Source: Sphingomonadaceae bacterium
Lineage (GTDB): Bacteria; Pseudomonadota; Alphaproteobacteria; Sphingomonadales; Sphingomonadaceae
DNA length: 34,067 nt
Assembly: GCA_016462305.1 (NCBI GenBank)
Contig: JAEMTM010000004.1
Location: 1-34,067, forward strand
Direction of reading: 5' to 3'
The notes beneath the pieces were generated by a model. It made no database searches. It saw nothing but the letters and a program-made list of their open reading frames with translations, and was not told the DNA's origin. Below are positions 14,557-23,476 of this stretch, piece by piece. Every line of letters starts with the position of its first letter. The first letter of the stretch is position 1. A program made the position numbers and the translations under genes.

Positions 14557-15039
14557 TCAGCCGGGTATGAACGTCATCGCGGCACCGTTCATGCAATAGC
14601 GTTTGCCGGTGGGCTTAGGCCCGTCATCAAAGACATGCCCAAGATGCCCGCCGCATTGCGCGCAGTGCACTTCTGTCCGTGGCAAACCGATTTTATAGTC
14701 GGTTTTTGTACCAATCCCGCCTGCCAATGGCGTGTAAAAGCTCGGCCAGCCAGTGCCGCTTTCGAACTTTGTCGCCGACGAAAACAGCCGCTTATTGCAG
14801 CCAGCACAGACATAAGTTCCCTTGCGCTTTTCGCTGTTCAGCGCGCTGCTATAGGGACGCTCGGTGTCCTCTTGGCGCAATATGCGATACGCCGCTGGCG
14901 ACAGCCGTTTCTTCCACTCGGCATCGCTGTAACTGACGGTAAAGCGGGCCTTGGCGGTCGCATCCCGGCCACAGCCCAAGACGAACGCAGCCGCGCCTGC
15001 ACTCAAGAAGGACAGAATTTGGCGTTTGTTCAGTTGCAT
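14557..15039 (-). CDS. msrB: Peptide-methionine (R)-S-oxide reductase MsrB, lipoprotein/exported form
   Basis: 160 residues. A hydrophobic N terminus with lipobox VLGC (Cys23) precedes a complete MsrB domain: EWKKRLSPAAYRILRQEDTERPYSS, zinc cysteines CAGC (78, 81) and CAQC (126, 129), GTGWPSFY, EVHCAQCGGHLGHVFDDGP, and catalytic Cys149 in RYCMNGAAMTF. The usual RYC-NS-ASL is altered to RYCMNGAAM. The active cysteine is kept. It reduces the R-epimer of methionine sulfoxide in proteins. The lipoprotein signal implies repair in the periplasm rather than the cytosol. It converges with the ankyrin gene and lies 60 nt downstream of the P450 end. Confidence 0.93.
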   Translation of the reverse strand: MQLNKRQILSFLSAGAAAFVLGCGRDATAKARFTVSYSDAEWKKRLSPAAYRILRQEDTERPYSSALNSEKRKGTYVCAGCNKRLFSSATKFESGTGWPSFYTPLAGGIGTKTDYKIGLPRTEVHCAQCGGHLGHVFDDGPKPTGKRYCMNGAAMTFIPG

Positions 15040-15099
15040 GACATTTTCCTTTGAAAGCCCTGACCGTACATACGCTGCGGTCGCCCAAAAAGTTTCATA

Positions 15100-16380
15100 T
15101 CAATAACGCGACAGCTCCACATCCATCTTGCGATAGCCATGCACAAAGCAACCGGCGACGCGTTCTGGCTCTGCAACGACGTTCGGCCGCAGGCGGCGCA
15201 CGGCCATTTCTTCAAGCAGAATGCGGATTTGCAGTTCGGCAAGCCGCGCACCGACGCAGCGGTGGATGCCATAGCCGAATGCCAGATGCCGCCGCGCATT
15301 TTCGCGGTCAACGATCAGCTTGTCCGGATTTTCGAACACGCTTTCGTCGCGATTGGCAGACAGATACCACATGCCGATCTTGTCGCCCGCCTTGATGGGC
15401 GCTCCGAACAGGTCATGGTCCTGCGTCGCGGTCCGCCGCATATGCGCCAGCGGCGTCTGCCAGCGGATGATTTCGCTGACGGCGTTGGTGATGAACGCGG
15501 GGTTCTTTTCCAGTCTCTCTCGTTCATCTTGGAAGCTATGTAGGCCATAAGCATAGCCCGACATGGAATTGCGCGTCGTATCGTTACCGCCGACGATCAG
15601 CAAGATGAGGTTACCCATATATTCCAATGGGGCCATGTCCTTCATCGGCGAATGGATCATCCGGCTGATGAGGTCAGGGGCCTCACCCTTGTTTTTGCGT
15701 TCGTTCCAGAGATTCTGGAAATAGGCACCCATTTCGAACATTTTAGCGAGCCGCGCTTTGCGGGTTTCTGCGGTGCGGAACAATTCGACGTCACCTGCCC
15801 AATCGGACCATTCGGTCAGTTTGCGGCGGTCTTCCCAAGGGAAATCGAACAGCAAGGCAAGCATTTGCGTCGTCAGTTCAATCGAAACCAGATCAACCCA
15901 GTCGAATGTTTGACCAACGGGTAGCGAATCCAGCAATTCCGCCGTGCGGCGTCGGATGTCGCCGGACATGCGGTCCATTTCGCCCGGCGTAAATGCCGGC
16001 GCAATGACGCGGCGTTCCTCGGTATGCTTGGGCCGGTCCATCGCGATGAACATGGGCATGATGACTCGTTCGTCTTCCGGAATAGGTTCGGCGAGCGCCA
16101 TGTCGTCGATCAGCGTGATGCCGCCATGTTCGAATGAAGACGAGTAAATATCTGGCAATGCCTCAACATGCTGGATCGCTTTCAACGTGGTGACATTCCA
16201 ATAGCTACCGAAATCGGAGCCTTCGATTTTGTTAATCGGGGCCTTTTCCCGCATTTCCTTGAATATAGGATGCCAACGATCCTCAAGGTAAATATCGGCT
16301 TTGGTGACATCCCAGCGGTGCGGTGCCTGATTCACTTCATAGGGCAGCGAATCGCTCTCAAATATCGGGGCAGTGGCCAT
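15100..16380 (-). CDS. Cytochrome P450, CYP153-like (terminal alkane/fatty-acid hydroxylase type)
   Basis: 426 residues with all P450 landmarks: I-helix GGNDTTR (264-270), ExxR Glu303-Arg306, the K-helix stretch SEIIRWQTPLAHMRRTA, and the heme loop FGYGIHRCVG with ligand Cys375. The combination GGNDTTRNSM, WQTPLAHMRRTA and MWYLSANRDE is what I associate with the CYP153 family, soluble bacterial P450s that hydroxylate the terminal carbon of medium-chain alkanes and related compounds. There is no signal peptide, so it is cytoplasmic. AGGAG precedes the ATG. The ferredoxin and ferredoxin reductase needed for electron delivery are not adjacent; the upstream neighbour is an ABC exporter. The substrate cannot be assigned from sequence. 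Confidence 0.93.
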   Translation of the reverse strand: MATAPIFESDSLPYEVNQAPHRWDVTKADIYLEDRWHPIFKEMREKAPINKIEGSDFGSYWNVTTLKAIQHVEALPDIYSSSFEHGGITLIDDMALAEPIPEDERVIMPMFIAMDRPKHTEERRVIAPAFTPGEMDRMSGDIRRRTAELLDSLPVGQTFDWVDLVSIELTTQMLALLFDFPWEDRRKLTEWSDWAGDVELFRTAETRKARLAKMFEMGAYFQNLWNERKNKGEAPDLISRMIHSPMKDMAPLEYMGNLILLIVGGNDTTRNSMSGYAYGLHSFQDERERLEKNPAFITNAVSEIIRWQTPLAHMRRTATQDHDLFGAPIKAGDKIGMWYLSANRDESVFENPDKLIVDRENARRHLAFGYGIHRCVGARLAELQIRILLEEMAVRRLRPNVVAEPERVAGCFVHGYRKMDVELSRY

Positions 16381-16468
16381 TTTTCTCGACTCCTCTCGCC
16401 GAGGAAAGTGCCACTACTTACAAAAATGTCAATCCAGTTTCGAACCGCAACTTAATTGATGTTGGGTG

Positions 16469-17695
16469 TTATCGAGAAATTTTCATCAGCCCCCAAAACT
16501 TGCGCTTGCCGCCATCCTCTTCGCGGCCAGCGTTTCCGGACTTCATGACGTTTTTCTTGAACAGATATACGCCAAGGCGCAGCAGCAGCAACGCGAACAG
16601 CAGTTGGCCGATAATCGCTACGCCATGATGCCATAATGTCGGCTCAAGCGCAGCGCGCCCGATCATCGCGTAGGGCGAACTGAATGGAAAGACGGCCGCA
16701 AATATCTCAATGGGTTCGCCCGTCTTGGTCAGCGCGAAGGCGGCGAAGAAAAAAATCACCATTTGCGCCATGGTTAATGGCGTCGAAACCGTCTGTACCT
16801 CGCGCACCGTTGACGCCATTGCGCCAATACCAAGGAATAAGGCACCAAACATCATATAAGCCATGATGAAATAGGTGAAGCATAGCGCCGCAAATGTCGG
16901 CCATCCGACCGCTGGCGTCGGAATGCTCGGCAAATCAGGATCAATGGCCATAAAGCCGATCAAGCCAATAATGGACCACATGGTTATGCCAACCAATGCC
17001 ATGGCGAGCATCGCAACCAGCTTGCCCAGAAACACCGATTCCATCGGGATCGACGCAGCCAAAATTTCGATAATCTTGTTCGATTTTTCCTCGACCAGAT
17101 TGGACAGCACCATGCCCGCCAGCAATAACGTGAGGAAAAATATCAGCGCCTGACCAATTTGCCCGGTGATGGTTCGTAGTTGCTTGTCATTATTGGCGCT
17201 TTCGGCAACGACATCAGGCGTGGCTTTTGGCAGTTGTACACTGCCGCCGCTAGACGCGTAACCGGCAAGAAGCTCAATGTCGGCGCGTTGCCCTTCGATG
17301 CTGCTTGCGGTTCCTGTTATGATGGGGTTCGCCAACGTCCCTGTGACCACCACGCTAAAATTATCCGCTTTTTTGTTGAGATACTCTTGGGGTCGTATCT
17401 GCTCTGCGGCTCCGTCGCCGACGATTTTCATATCGGCAAAATAACCATCGCCAAATGCTTTGGACAACGAGGCGCGTGCAGCCAAAAGCTTTTCAGAATC
17501 AGCCTGGGTTAGCGCGACCGCGACAAAGGGCCGCGACACGTCCCGCGCCATCTGCTCACCCAAATTGCCCGCCGCGAAGCCGGCCAGCACCGGAAATAAG
17601 GGACCAAGCAGAAAGAAGATGAACGCCTTGGAATAGACAATCGCGACAAAATCGCGGCGGGCAATGACGAAGGCGGCGCGGAAAGTCTCGCTCAT
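16469..17695 (-). CDS. ABC-2 type transporter permease (NatB-like)
   Basis: 408 residues. TM1 at about 18-42 is followed by a large extracytoplasmic domain (about 45-175) and a cluster of five hydrophobic segments from about 180 to 390. The conserved EEKSNKIIEILAASIP amphipathic motif after TM2 is typical of the NatB/ABC-2 Na+ or drug exporter permease group. The ATG overlaps the stop of the ATPase gene (ATGA), so both subunits are made from one transcript. The pair should form an inner-membrane exporter. The substrate is unknown; Na+ export, as for NatAB, is only an analogy. Confidence 0.9.
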   Translation of the reverse strand: MSETFRAAFVIARRDFVAIVYSKAFIFFLLGPLFPVLAGFAAGNLGEQMARDVSRPFVAVALTQADSEKLLAARASLSKAFGDGYFADMKIVGDGAAEQIRPQEYLNKKADNFSVVVTGTLANPIITGTASSIEGQRADIELLAGYASSGGSVQLPKATPDVVAESANNDKQLRTITGQIGQALIFFLTLLLAGMVLSNLVEEKSNKIIEILAASIPMESVFLGKLVAMLAMALVGITMWSIIGLIGFMAIDPDLPSIPTPAVGWPTFAALCFTYFIMAYMMFGALFLGIGAMASTVREVQTVSTPLTMAQMVIFFFAAFALTKTGEPIEIFAAVFPFSSPYAMIGRAALEPTLWHHGVAIIGQLLFALLLLRLGVYLFKKNVMKSGNAGREEDGGKRKFWGLMKISR

Positions 17696-18624
17696 TTTGC
17701 GTCTCCCATGGCGGCACCATCCATTTCGGCGGCCACATCTTCGCCTGCAATCGCGACGAAGGCATCGTGCAGGCCGGGCCGTTCAATGGATAGCGACCGT
17801 ATGCCCGCTTTGCCCTTGACCAAAGCGGTCAGCAGCGGCTCCACGCCTGTTTCGGGCAAGGTGAAGTGCCAATGATGCCCTTCGGCCTTTGCCTGCGCAG
17901 GCAGAGCCGAGCGCCAAGGGCCATCAAGTGTTTCGGTTTCCAAATGCACTTGCGGACGCAAACGGTCACGGGCCTCCGACACCAGTCCATCAAAGCTGAT
18001 CTTGCCCTTTGCAATAATCGCGATGCGTTCGCACAAGCGTTCGGCATGGGCGATGACATGGGTGGAGAAAATAACGGTAACGCCTTTGGCAGCCTGCGCA
18101 CGGATCATCTTTTCGAGCTTTGCTTGATTTAGGGCATCAAGCCCGGAAAAAGGTTCATCAAGAACAATCAGCTTCGGGTCATGAACGATGGTGCCCATCA
18201 ACTGCACCGTCTGCGCCATACCTTTGGATAGCTGCCGGATTTGCCGGTCTGCGGCGTAACCAAGGCCAGCTTCTTCGAGCAAGGCGCGGCCTTTTCTCGC
18301 GCCTTCCCGGAGCGAAAGGCCGCGCAGCGCCCCCATGAAAGCAATAGTGTCAACGGCGCGCATTGATTGGTAAAGCCCGCGTTCTTCGGGCAAATAGCCC
18401 ACGTTACGCGACTGTGAGATGGGGCGGTCGGCACCAAGCAAGGTCCGCGTCCCGGCGTCGGGATCAATGATGCCAAGCAAGGTCCGCAGCATGGTTGTTT
18501 TGCCCGCGCCATTTGGACCCAATATGCCAAAAATGCTACCTTCGGGAATTTTCAAGTCCACACCATCGACCGCGCGAAAGCCGTCGAATTGCTTTACTAG
18601 GCCTTTTGCCTCTATTGCATACAT
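17692..18624 (-). CDS. ABC transporter ATP-binding protein (NatA-like)
   Basis: 310 residues. Walker A GPNGAGKT (36-43), Q-loop region YLPEERGLY, a divergent signature LSKGM (132-136) in place of LSGGQ, Walker B LIVLDEP (151-157) and switch His189 (STHV). The LSKGM signature and the PEERGLY wording are typical of the NatA branch of ABC-2 exporters. A C-terminal extension (about 225-310) resembles the regulatory tail of that branch. It is the first gene of the exporter operon and is divergent from queG with a 46-nt spacer, which must hold both promoters. Confidence 0.93.
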   Translation of the reverse strand: MYAIEAKGLVKQFDGFRAVDGVDLKIPEGSIFGILGPNGAGKTTMLRTLLGIIDPDAGTRTLLGADRPISQSRNVGYLPEERGLYQSMRAVDTIAFMGALRGLSLREGARKGRALLEEAGLGYAADRQIRQLSKGMAQTVQLMGTIVHDPKLIVLDEPFSGLDALNQAKLEKMIRAQAAKGVTVIFSTHVIAHAERLCERIAIIAKGKISFDGLVSEARDRLRPQVHLETETLDGPWRSALPAQAKAEGHHWHFTLPETGVEPLLTALVKGKAGIRSLSIERPGLHDAFVAIAGEDVAAEMDGAAMGDAK

Positions 18625-18670
18625 TTTGATGTGCCCCGGAGTGTGTGAGGGTGTTGAATAAGGTCGGCGC

Positions 18671-19825
18671 GTGCAGAGGGAAGATAGAAATTTCGATAAC
18701 GCCTTGCAAGATAGGAATTTAGTTTACGCCTTGCAAGATCGTGCAAAAAGCGAAGGCTTTGCCGCCTTTGGCATTGCGCCTGGCCGTCTTGCGCCGGCTG
18801 CCGGCGTGCGACTTCGACAATGGCTGCGCGAAGGCTTGCATGGCGACATGCTCTGGATGGAAAGCCGCGCCGATGAACGCGCCAATCCGGACATCTTATG
18901 GCCCGAGGTCAAATCGGTCATCATGCTGGGGATGAGCTACGCCCCGGCGCAGGACCCCATGGTCCTTGCCGACCAAGACACGCGCGCACGCATTTCGGTC
19001 TATGCCCAAGGGCGCGATTATCATGATGTCGTGAAGGGCGCGCTCAAGCGGCTGGCGGGCTGGCTGGCGCATGAAGCAGGTGCAGGCGTTAAGGTTTTTG
19101 TGGATACCGCGCCCGTGATGGAGAAAGCCCTGGCGCAATCCGCAGGGCTTGGCTGGCAGGGTAAGCATAGCAATGTCGTGAGCAGGGAACATGGCAGTTG
19201 GCTGTTTTTGGGCGCGATCTATACCACCGCTGCGCTTGCGCCCGCTTTGCCCGCCGAAGACAGTTGTGGATCATGCCGTTTGTGCCAAGACATTTGCCCG
19301 ACCAATGCCTTTCCCGCGCCCTATCGCCTCGATGCCCGCCGCTGCATCTCTTATTTGACGATCGAGCATAAGGGGCCGATTGACTTCGAACTTCGGCCAT
19401 TAATGGGCAATCATATCTATGGCTGCGATGACTGTCTTGCCGTTTGTCCGTGGAACAAATTTGCCGAAACGGCCGCCGCGCATAAGGCGTTTTTGCCGCG
19501 CGCGGAACTGGTTGCGCCGCAGATTGCGGATTTATTGACATTGGATGATGCCGCATTCCGTAAGCTCTTTTCCGGATCGCCCATCAAACGGATCGGACGT
19601 GACCGGTTTGTACGCAATGTCCTGATCGCGGCTGGCAATGGCACTGATGCGGGACTTATTGCGCAGATTGAGGTGTTGCTGGCTGATCCTGCGCCTGTGG
19701 TGCGCGGTGCGGCGATTTGGGCGTTGGGGCGGCTGTCGCCTGAGGCGTTTGCGCAAAGGCGTATGGAATATTTGCCCACCGAGCGAGATAACTCGGTCCG
19801 TGCCGAGTGGGATGCCTCGACCTAG
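18671..19825 (+). CDS. queG: Epoxyqueuosine reductase QueG
   Basis: 384 residues from a GTG with AAGG about 8 nt upstream. The family sequence proper begins at [16 protein letters not shown], so the N-terminal 20 residues, made of a tandem duplication, may not be native. The B12-binding domain includes the [23 protein letters not shown] active-site stretch. Two 4Fe-4S motifs follow ([12 protein letters not shown] and [13 protein letters not shown]), then a HEAT-like C-terminal region (about 300-370). It catalyses the last step of queuosine synthesis on tRNA, reducing epoxyqueuosine with cobalamin and Fe-S clusters. Length matches the long QueG form. Convergent with the lipoprotein gene, overlapping by 4 nt. 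Confidence 0.95.
   Translation: MQREDRNFDNALQDRNLVYALQDRAKSEGFAAFGIAPGRLAPAAGVRLRQWLREGLHGDMLWMESRADERANPDILWPEVKSVIMLGMSYAPAQDPMVLADQDTRARISVYAQGRDYHDVVKGALKRLAGWLAHEAGAGVKVFVDTAPVMEKALAQSAGLGWQGKHSNVVSREHGSWLFLGAIYTTAALAPALPAEDSCGSCRLCQDICPTNAFPAPYRLDARRCISYLTIEHKGPIDFELRPLMGNHIYGCDDCLAVCPWNKFAETAAAHKAFLPRAELVAPQIADLLTLDDAAFRKLFSGSPIKRIGRDRFVRNVLIAAGNGTDAGLIAQIEVLLADPAPVVRGAAIWALGRLSPEAFAQRRMEYLPTERDNSVRAEWDAST
18682..18735 (+). repeat. 27-bp tandem duplication at the 5' end of queG
   Basis: Two adjacent 27-bp units share AGATAG.AATTT and ACGCCTTGCA and encode DRNFDNALQ / DRNLVYALQ in frame. The duplication is partly diverged, so it is not recent. Confidence 0.8.
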
Positions 19826-20214
19826 CGGCGTTGCAGCGCCTCAATGCAAGCGGCGCGGTCTACGGCGGCTCCGTCGCTTCTGCGTGCATCGACATAAGTG
19901 ACGACTTCGCGCGCGCCTTTGCGTTCGGGATAGAGAAACGCATCAAGGATGCAGGGCTTACCGACGAACTGCAGCTTGCGACCATAAACCTCGACAACGT
20001 CCAACCGTGGTTCGCCGAATAAGCGTTTTATGGCATTGGCGTCTTTACCAATCACGCCTTCAAGTCCGCGCGTTGCAATAACAGGACGGGGCGGGAAAGA
20101 CGCCGCCGTGCGTTCGGCCATTGCGGGCTGACGCGCTGGCGCTCGCGCCTCAGGCACCGAGACACAGCCCGCCAGCAACAGCGCGATTGCGGTGAGGGGG
20201 AGTGCTTGCTTCAT
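19822..20214 (-). CDS. Uncharacterised lipoprotein
   Basis: 130 residues from the ATG at 20214. This start is supported by the ATGA overlap with the upstream EI24 gene and by a clean lipoprotein signal ([17 protein letters not shown], Cys17). The track's 20241 start adds a non-signal leader. The mature part has [34 protein letters not shown], which resembles an SmpA/OmlA-like fold (G..P..V..LFG.P pattern), then [22 protein letters not shown] and a Cys pair (CILDAFL, ACIEAL). No function is known to me. It shares its operon with the EI24 membrane protein. Confidence 0.85.
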   Translation of the reverse strand: MKQALPLTAIALLLAGCVSVPEARAPARQPAMAERTAASFPPRPVIATRGLEGVIGKDANAIKRLFGEPRLDVVEVYGRKLQFVGKPCILDAFLYPERKGAREVVTYVDARRSDGAAVDRAACIEALQRR

Positions 20215-20873
20215 AAATTCGAATTTCCTGCATGGACCCAATGGACCGCCGTGGCTGTGGCCAAAATGGGCACCAGAAGGTTGACAAGCGGCACCAGCAT
20301 TCCGGCAGTTCCCATTAGTCCCAGCGTCAGACGGGGCAGCTTGTTAATCGCGCCCTTTGCGCCATGACGCGCGATGAGCATGTCCTCCAAGTCCCGGCCC
20401 AAAAGCAACGCGTTGATCAACAGGAACGCGATGGCGGTGCCAACGCCGGTAAACAGCAGGAGCAGATAAAGCGGTAAAGCGAGGAGATTATAGCCCAGCA
20501 CGCGCATTATCGACCGCATGGCCAACTGCACGCCAGCGCCAAGGCTTGGCCGTTTGCCGAAAGCGGCTTGCCGTGGATAATGTCGATCCTCAACGGCATC
20601 GATGATGTCATCGGCAAAAACCCATGTTATCGCAACGGCGACAACGCGGAACAGCAAGACGACGGACAGAACGATAATGGCACCTGAGAGCAGGCCCGAC
20701 CAAAGGCTGTCATCATTCACATTGAGCCATCCAAACACCCATAGCAGGGCGAACCAGAGGCCAACGCCCAGAATGAGGATGCTGACGATAGTGAGAAGGA
20801 CTACCTTGACCAAGACAGCAAAGATACGCCTGTCTGACAGACTTTGGAACGAAAGCATCAGCGCCTGGATCAT
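20211..20873 (-). CDS. EI24 / CysZ-like integral membrane protein
   Basis: 220 residues. About four to six hydrophobic helices (roughly 20-45, 60-88, 130-165, 188-212) surround polar loops, including RHYPRQAAFGKRPSLGAGVQLAMRS, the loop typical of the EI24 domain. GRDLEDMLIARHGA is another family feature. CysZ members are sulfate permeases, but many EI24 proteins are uncharacterised and no sulfate genes are nearby, so transport of sulfate is not claimed. Its stop overlaps the lipoprotein start. Confidence 0.88.
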   Translation of the reverse strand: MIQALMLSFQSLSDRRIFAVLVKVVLLTIVSILILGVGLWFALLWVFGWLNVNDDSLWSGLLSGAIIVLSVVLLFRVVAVAITWVFADDIIDAVEDRHYPRQAAFGKRPSLGAGVQLAMRSIMRVLGYNLLALPLYLLLLFTGVGTAIAFLLINALLLGRDLEDMLIARHGAKGAINKLPRLTLGLMGTAGMLVPLVNLLVPILATATAVHWVHAGNSNL

Positions 20874-20946
20874 ATCGCCATTCTAAAGCGCTTGCCGGAA
20901 ATGTCCAACCCAACTAGGGGCGCGTTAGCTTTATGTAGGATTTTTC

Positions 20947-21942
20947 ATGACCGATACCCGCTTCGATGTCCTCGCAATTGGCAATGCCATTGTTGATATA
21001 ATCGCCGATACCGATGATGCTTTCATCGCAAGCGAAGGCCTCGCAAAGGGCAGCATGCAGCTTATCGACGAGGAACGCGCTCAGGCGCTTTACGGGCATA
21101 TGGGACCTGCCCGTGAAATCAGCGGCGGTTCGGCGGCGAACACCTTGGCTGGCCTTGCACGGCTTGGACATAAGACGGCGTTTATCGGGCAAGTTGCAAC
21201 CGATCAGCTTGGTGAAGTTTTCGCGCATGACATTCGTGCGGGCGGCATTCATTTCGACATTCCCGCCCGCGACGGTGCGCCATCGACAGCGCGTTGCTAC
21301 ATATTGGTCACGCCCGATGCGCAGCGCACGATGAACACCTTTTTGGGTGCGTCCCAATATCTGCCTCCATCGGTCATCGACACATCGCTGATCGAAAGCG
21401 CGGCGATCTTGTATCTTGAAGGCTATTTGTGGGACCCTGAAGAACCCCGCGCCGCCATGCGCACCGCCATTGATGTTGCGCGTGCGGCTGGCCGCAAGGT
21501 GGCTTTAACCTTGTCAGACGCATTTGTGATTTCGCGTCATGGTCCTGATTTCCTGGCCGAAATGGACGCTGGCCGGATTGACATTTTATTCGCTAACGCA
21601 GTTGAAATTTGCGCGCTGCACAACAGCGATGATTTCGAAGCTTCGGTTGCCGCTATCGCCGCCAAGGTTCCATTGCTCGTCTGCACGCGCGGCGAACATG
21701 GCGCGATTGCCGTCGAAAATGGTGTACGGACGGAAGTTGGTGCTGAACCAGTGGCGCAGTTGGTCGATACCACAGGCGCAGGGGACCTGTTTGCGTCCGG
21801 TGTGTTTGCGGGCCTTGCGCAGGGGCGCCCAATGGCGGAATGCCTGACCATGGGCGCGGTGTGCGCAGCGGAAATCATCTCGCATTATGGCGCGCGACCG
21901 GAAGCAGACATTGCTGATTTGGTTGCCAAGCGTTTACGTTAA
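20947..21942 (+). CDS. PfkB-family sugar/nucleoside kinase (adenosine-kinase-like)
   Basis: 331 residues. The ribokinase/PfkB fold is shown by FDVLAIGNAIVDIIA at the start, GGSAANTLAGLARLGHKTAFIGQVATDQLG, and the catalytic DTTGAGDLFASG (Asp274-Asp280; Asp280 is the likely base). N-terminal wording close to the alphaproteobacterial adenosine kinase group suggests phosphorylation of adenosine or a related nucleoside with ATP, but specificity is not certain. The stop codon overlaps the stop of the convergent flippase gene (TTAA). The 73-nt upstream spacer has no recognised regulatory motif. Confidence 0.9.
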   Translation: MTDTRFDVLAIGNAIVDIIADTDDAFIASEGLAKGSMQLIDEERAQALYGHMGPAREISGGSAANTLAGLARLGHKTAFIGQVATDQLGEVFAHDIRAGGIHFDIPARDGAPSTARCYILVTPDAQRTMNTFLGASQYLPPSVIDTSLIESAAILYLEGYLWDPEEPRAAMRTAIDVARAAGRKVALTLSDAFVISRHGPDFLAEMDAGRIDILFANAVEICALHNSDDFEASVAAIAAKVPLLVCTRGEHGAIAVENGVRTEVGAEPVAQLVDTTGAGDLFASGVFAGLAQGRPMAECLTMGAVCAAEIISHYGARPEADIADLVAKRLR

Positions 21943-23435
21943 TCGCGTTTCTTGCGGAATAGGACCCGGTCTTCGGGGCCAAAGCCCCAGCGCCAGACGA
22001 TCCAGCCATAAAGACCGAGAATTGCGGGAATACCGATTGTGAGTTCAACCCATTCAAATCGGGCGGGCACGCTGACGATAATGAATCCAAGCAGCGCGGC
22101 AGCCGCGACGGCAATAAGCAGCGGCCAGCGCCAGACACGAATCGGCCGCCCAAGCAAATGCGACAGAAACCGGGATTTGATAAGCGACCCGATCCCAAGC
22201 GAGATCATCAGGCCGCACGCCACCGCTGTCGCCTGATATAGGCCGACATGTTCAGGCTTAATGGGTAAATCGTCGACGAGTATGATCAGGCCAACACTCA
22301 CCAATGCCTGCACCATGAGCATGCCGAGCGAGATCAAAAGATTTCGGTGGCGTGCCATATACACCAAGGCGGATTCGCTCACGACGGCGGTGGCGGCGGT
22401 AACCTCTGCTGCGAGCAAAAAGGCAAGCGCCATAGCGCCGCCAACAAATTGAGGGCCCACCAGCCCCATCACAGCCTCGCCCGGGATACCAAGCGCCAAT
22501 GCAATCCCCGCCTGCGCCGCTATGATCCAAAAGCCGACTTGGCCCACTTGCTTGGCGATTTCCGCATAGTTTTGCGTCTGCAAATTGCGGGTAATGACTG
22601 GCCCCAAAATTGGGTCGAAACTGGTTTTCAACTTCTGCGGCAAGCTCGCGACTTGTTGCGCGACATAATAGATTCCGACGACGGCTGGCGCGGCGAACAA
22701 GCCCAATATGGCCAGGTCAAGACGCCGGCTGCCCCATTCGGCTGCATCAGCAGCAGCGAGCGGCAGGCTGCGCCGCGCAATGCCAAGTGAACGCGTCGGG
22801 CTTGGCCGCCAACCGCGCGGAAGGCCATAGCTGCGCCATAAGGGCCACAGCGCAAAAACCAATGCCGCCGCCAAAGAGGCGATATAAGCTAGGATCAGGC
22901 CATCGCGGGCGGAATAGAAATAAAATACACCCGCAGCGATGCTGATCGCCCAAGGCTCGACAATGGCGCGTGCGCGTACGGTGGATAGGATGTCAAATTT
23001 ATAGGCAAGCGCGGACAGCGATATGTCCGTCGCCACAATCGCAAAAATCGCCAGCGGCAAGAATCGATCTAACCCGTTGATGCCGCTATTGGGAAACATG
23101 AATTGCGGCAACGCGATCAAAAATGCAGCGCCCAGCGCCGACGCGACCATCGCGGCGAGTAAGCAATCCGCGATGATATGGGCGTGCGGCCGATCATCCC
23201 TGGACAGCAGCTCCGCAAGACCCCGGCGCAGGCCAAGCGACCCAAGCTGGGCTGCAAATTCAACGATCAAAATAGCATAAGCAAAGCGGCCAAGTGCCTC
23301 GGGACCATAAAGCCGGCCTGCGATGAACAAGAATGGGATACGCGCCGCCAGCCGCAGCAGGAATCCAAAGACATTGGTGCGACCGCCCTTGGCGAGCGCT
23401 TGAATGTCTTCTTCTTCGGTTCTGGCTGTGGTCAA
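21939..23435 (-). CDS. Polysaccharide/oligosaccharide flippase (Wzx/MOP superfamily)
   Basis: 498 residues with about 12-14 hydrophobic helices throughout. An N-terminal GRTNVFGFLLRLAARIPFLFIAGRLYGPEALGRFAYAI is the opening of the MOP-type polysaccharide exporter fold. RRLDLAILGLFAAPAVVGIYYVAQQVASLPQKLK is the second half-repeat. It is expected to flip lipid-linked sugars across the inner membrane for surface polysaccharide assembly. No glycosyltransferases or polymerase are adjacent, so the polymer cannot be named. It lies about 41 nt downstream of gpsA... in reverse orientation order (same strand, after gpsA stop at 23477 the flippase would be read next only if gpsA is upstream, which it is). 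Confidence 0.9.
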   Translation of the reverse strand: MTTARTEEEDIQALAKGGRTNVFGFLLRLAARIPFLFIAGRLYGPEALGRFAYAILIVEFAAQLGSLGLRRGLAELLSRDDRPHAHIIADCLLAAMVASALGAAFLIALPQFMFPNSGINGLDRFLPLAIFAIVATDISLSALAYKFDILSTVRARAIVEPWAISIAAGVFYFYSARDGLILAYIASLAAALVFALWPLWRSYGLPRGWRPSPTRSLGIARRSLPLAAADAAEWGSRRLDLAILGLFAAPAVVGIYYVAQQVASLPQKLKTSFDPILGPVITRNLQTQNYAEIAKQVGQVGFWIIAAQAGIALALGIPGEAVMGLVGPQFVGGAMALAFLLAAEVTAATAVVSESALVYMARHRNLLISLGMLMVQALVSVGLIILVDDLPIKPEHVGLYQATAVACGLMISLGIGSLIKSRFLSHLLGRPIRVWRWPLLIAVAAAALLGFIIVSVPARFEWVELTIGIPAILGLYGWIVWRWGFGPEDRVLFRKKRD

Positions 23436-23476
23436 ATGGGGTCCTTTATGCGTGCACTAGCGGATTCAGGCCGAAG

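Noticed and set aside
16381-16468. TGGCAC-containing sequence upstream of the P450 gene, resembling a sigma-54 site
   Set aside because: On the minus strand GG is followed after 10 nt by GG rather than GC, so the -12 element is missing at the required spacing.
20874-20946. GGAAA ... CGTT as an EcfG promoter upstream of the PfkB-family kinase
   Set aside because: The -35 lacks the final C and the spacer is about 21 nt, outside the 16-17 nt range.
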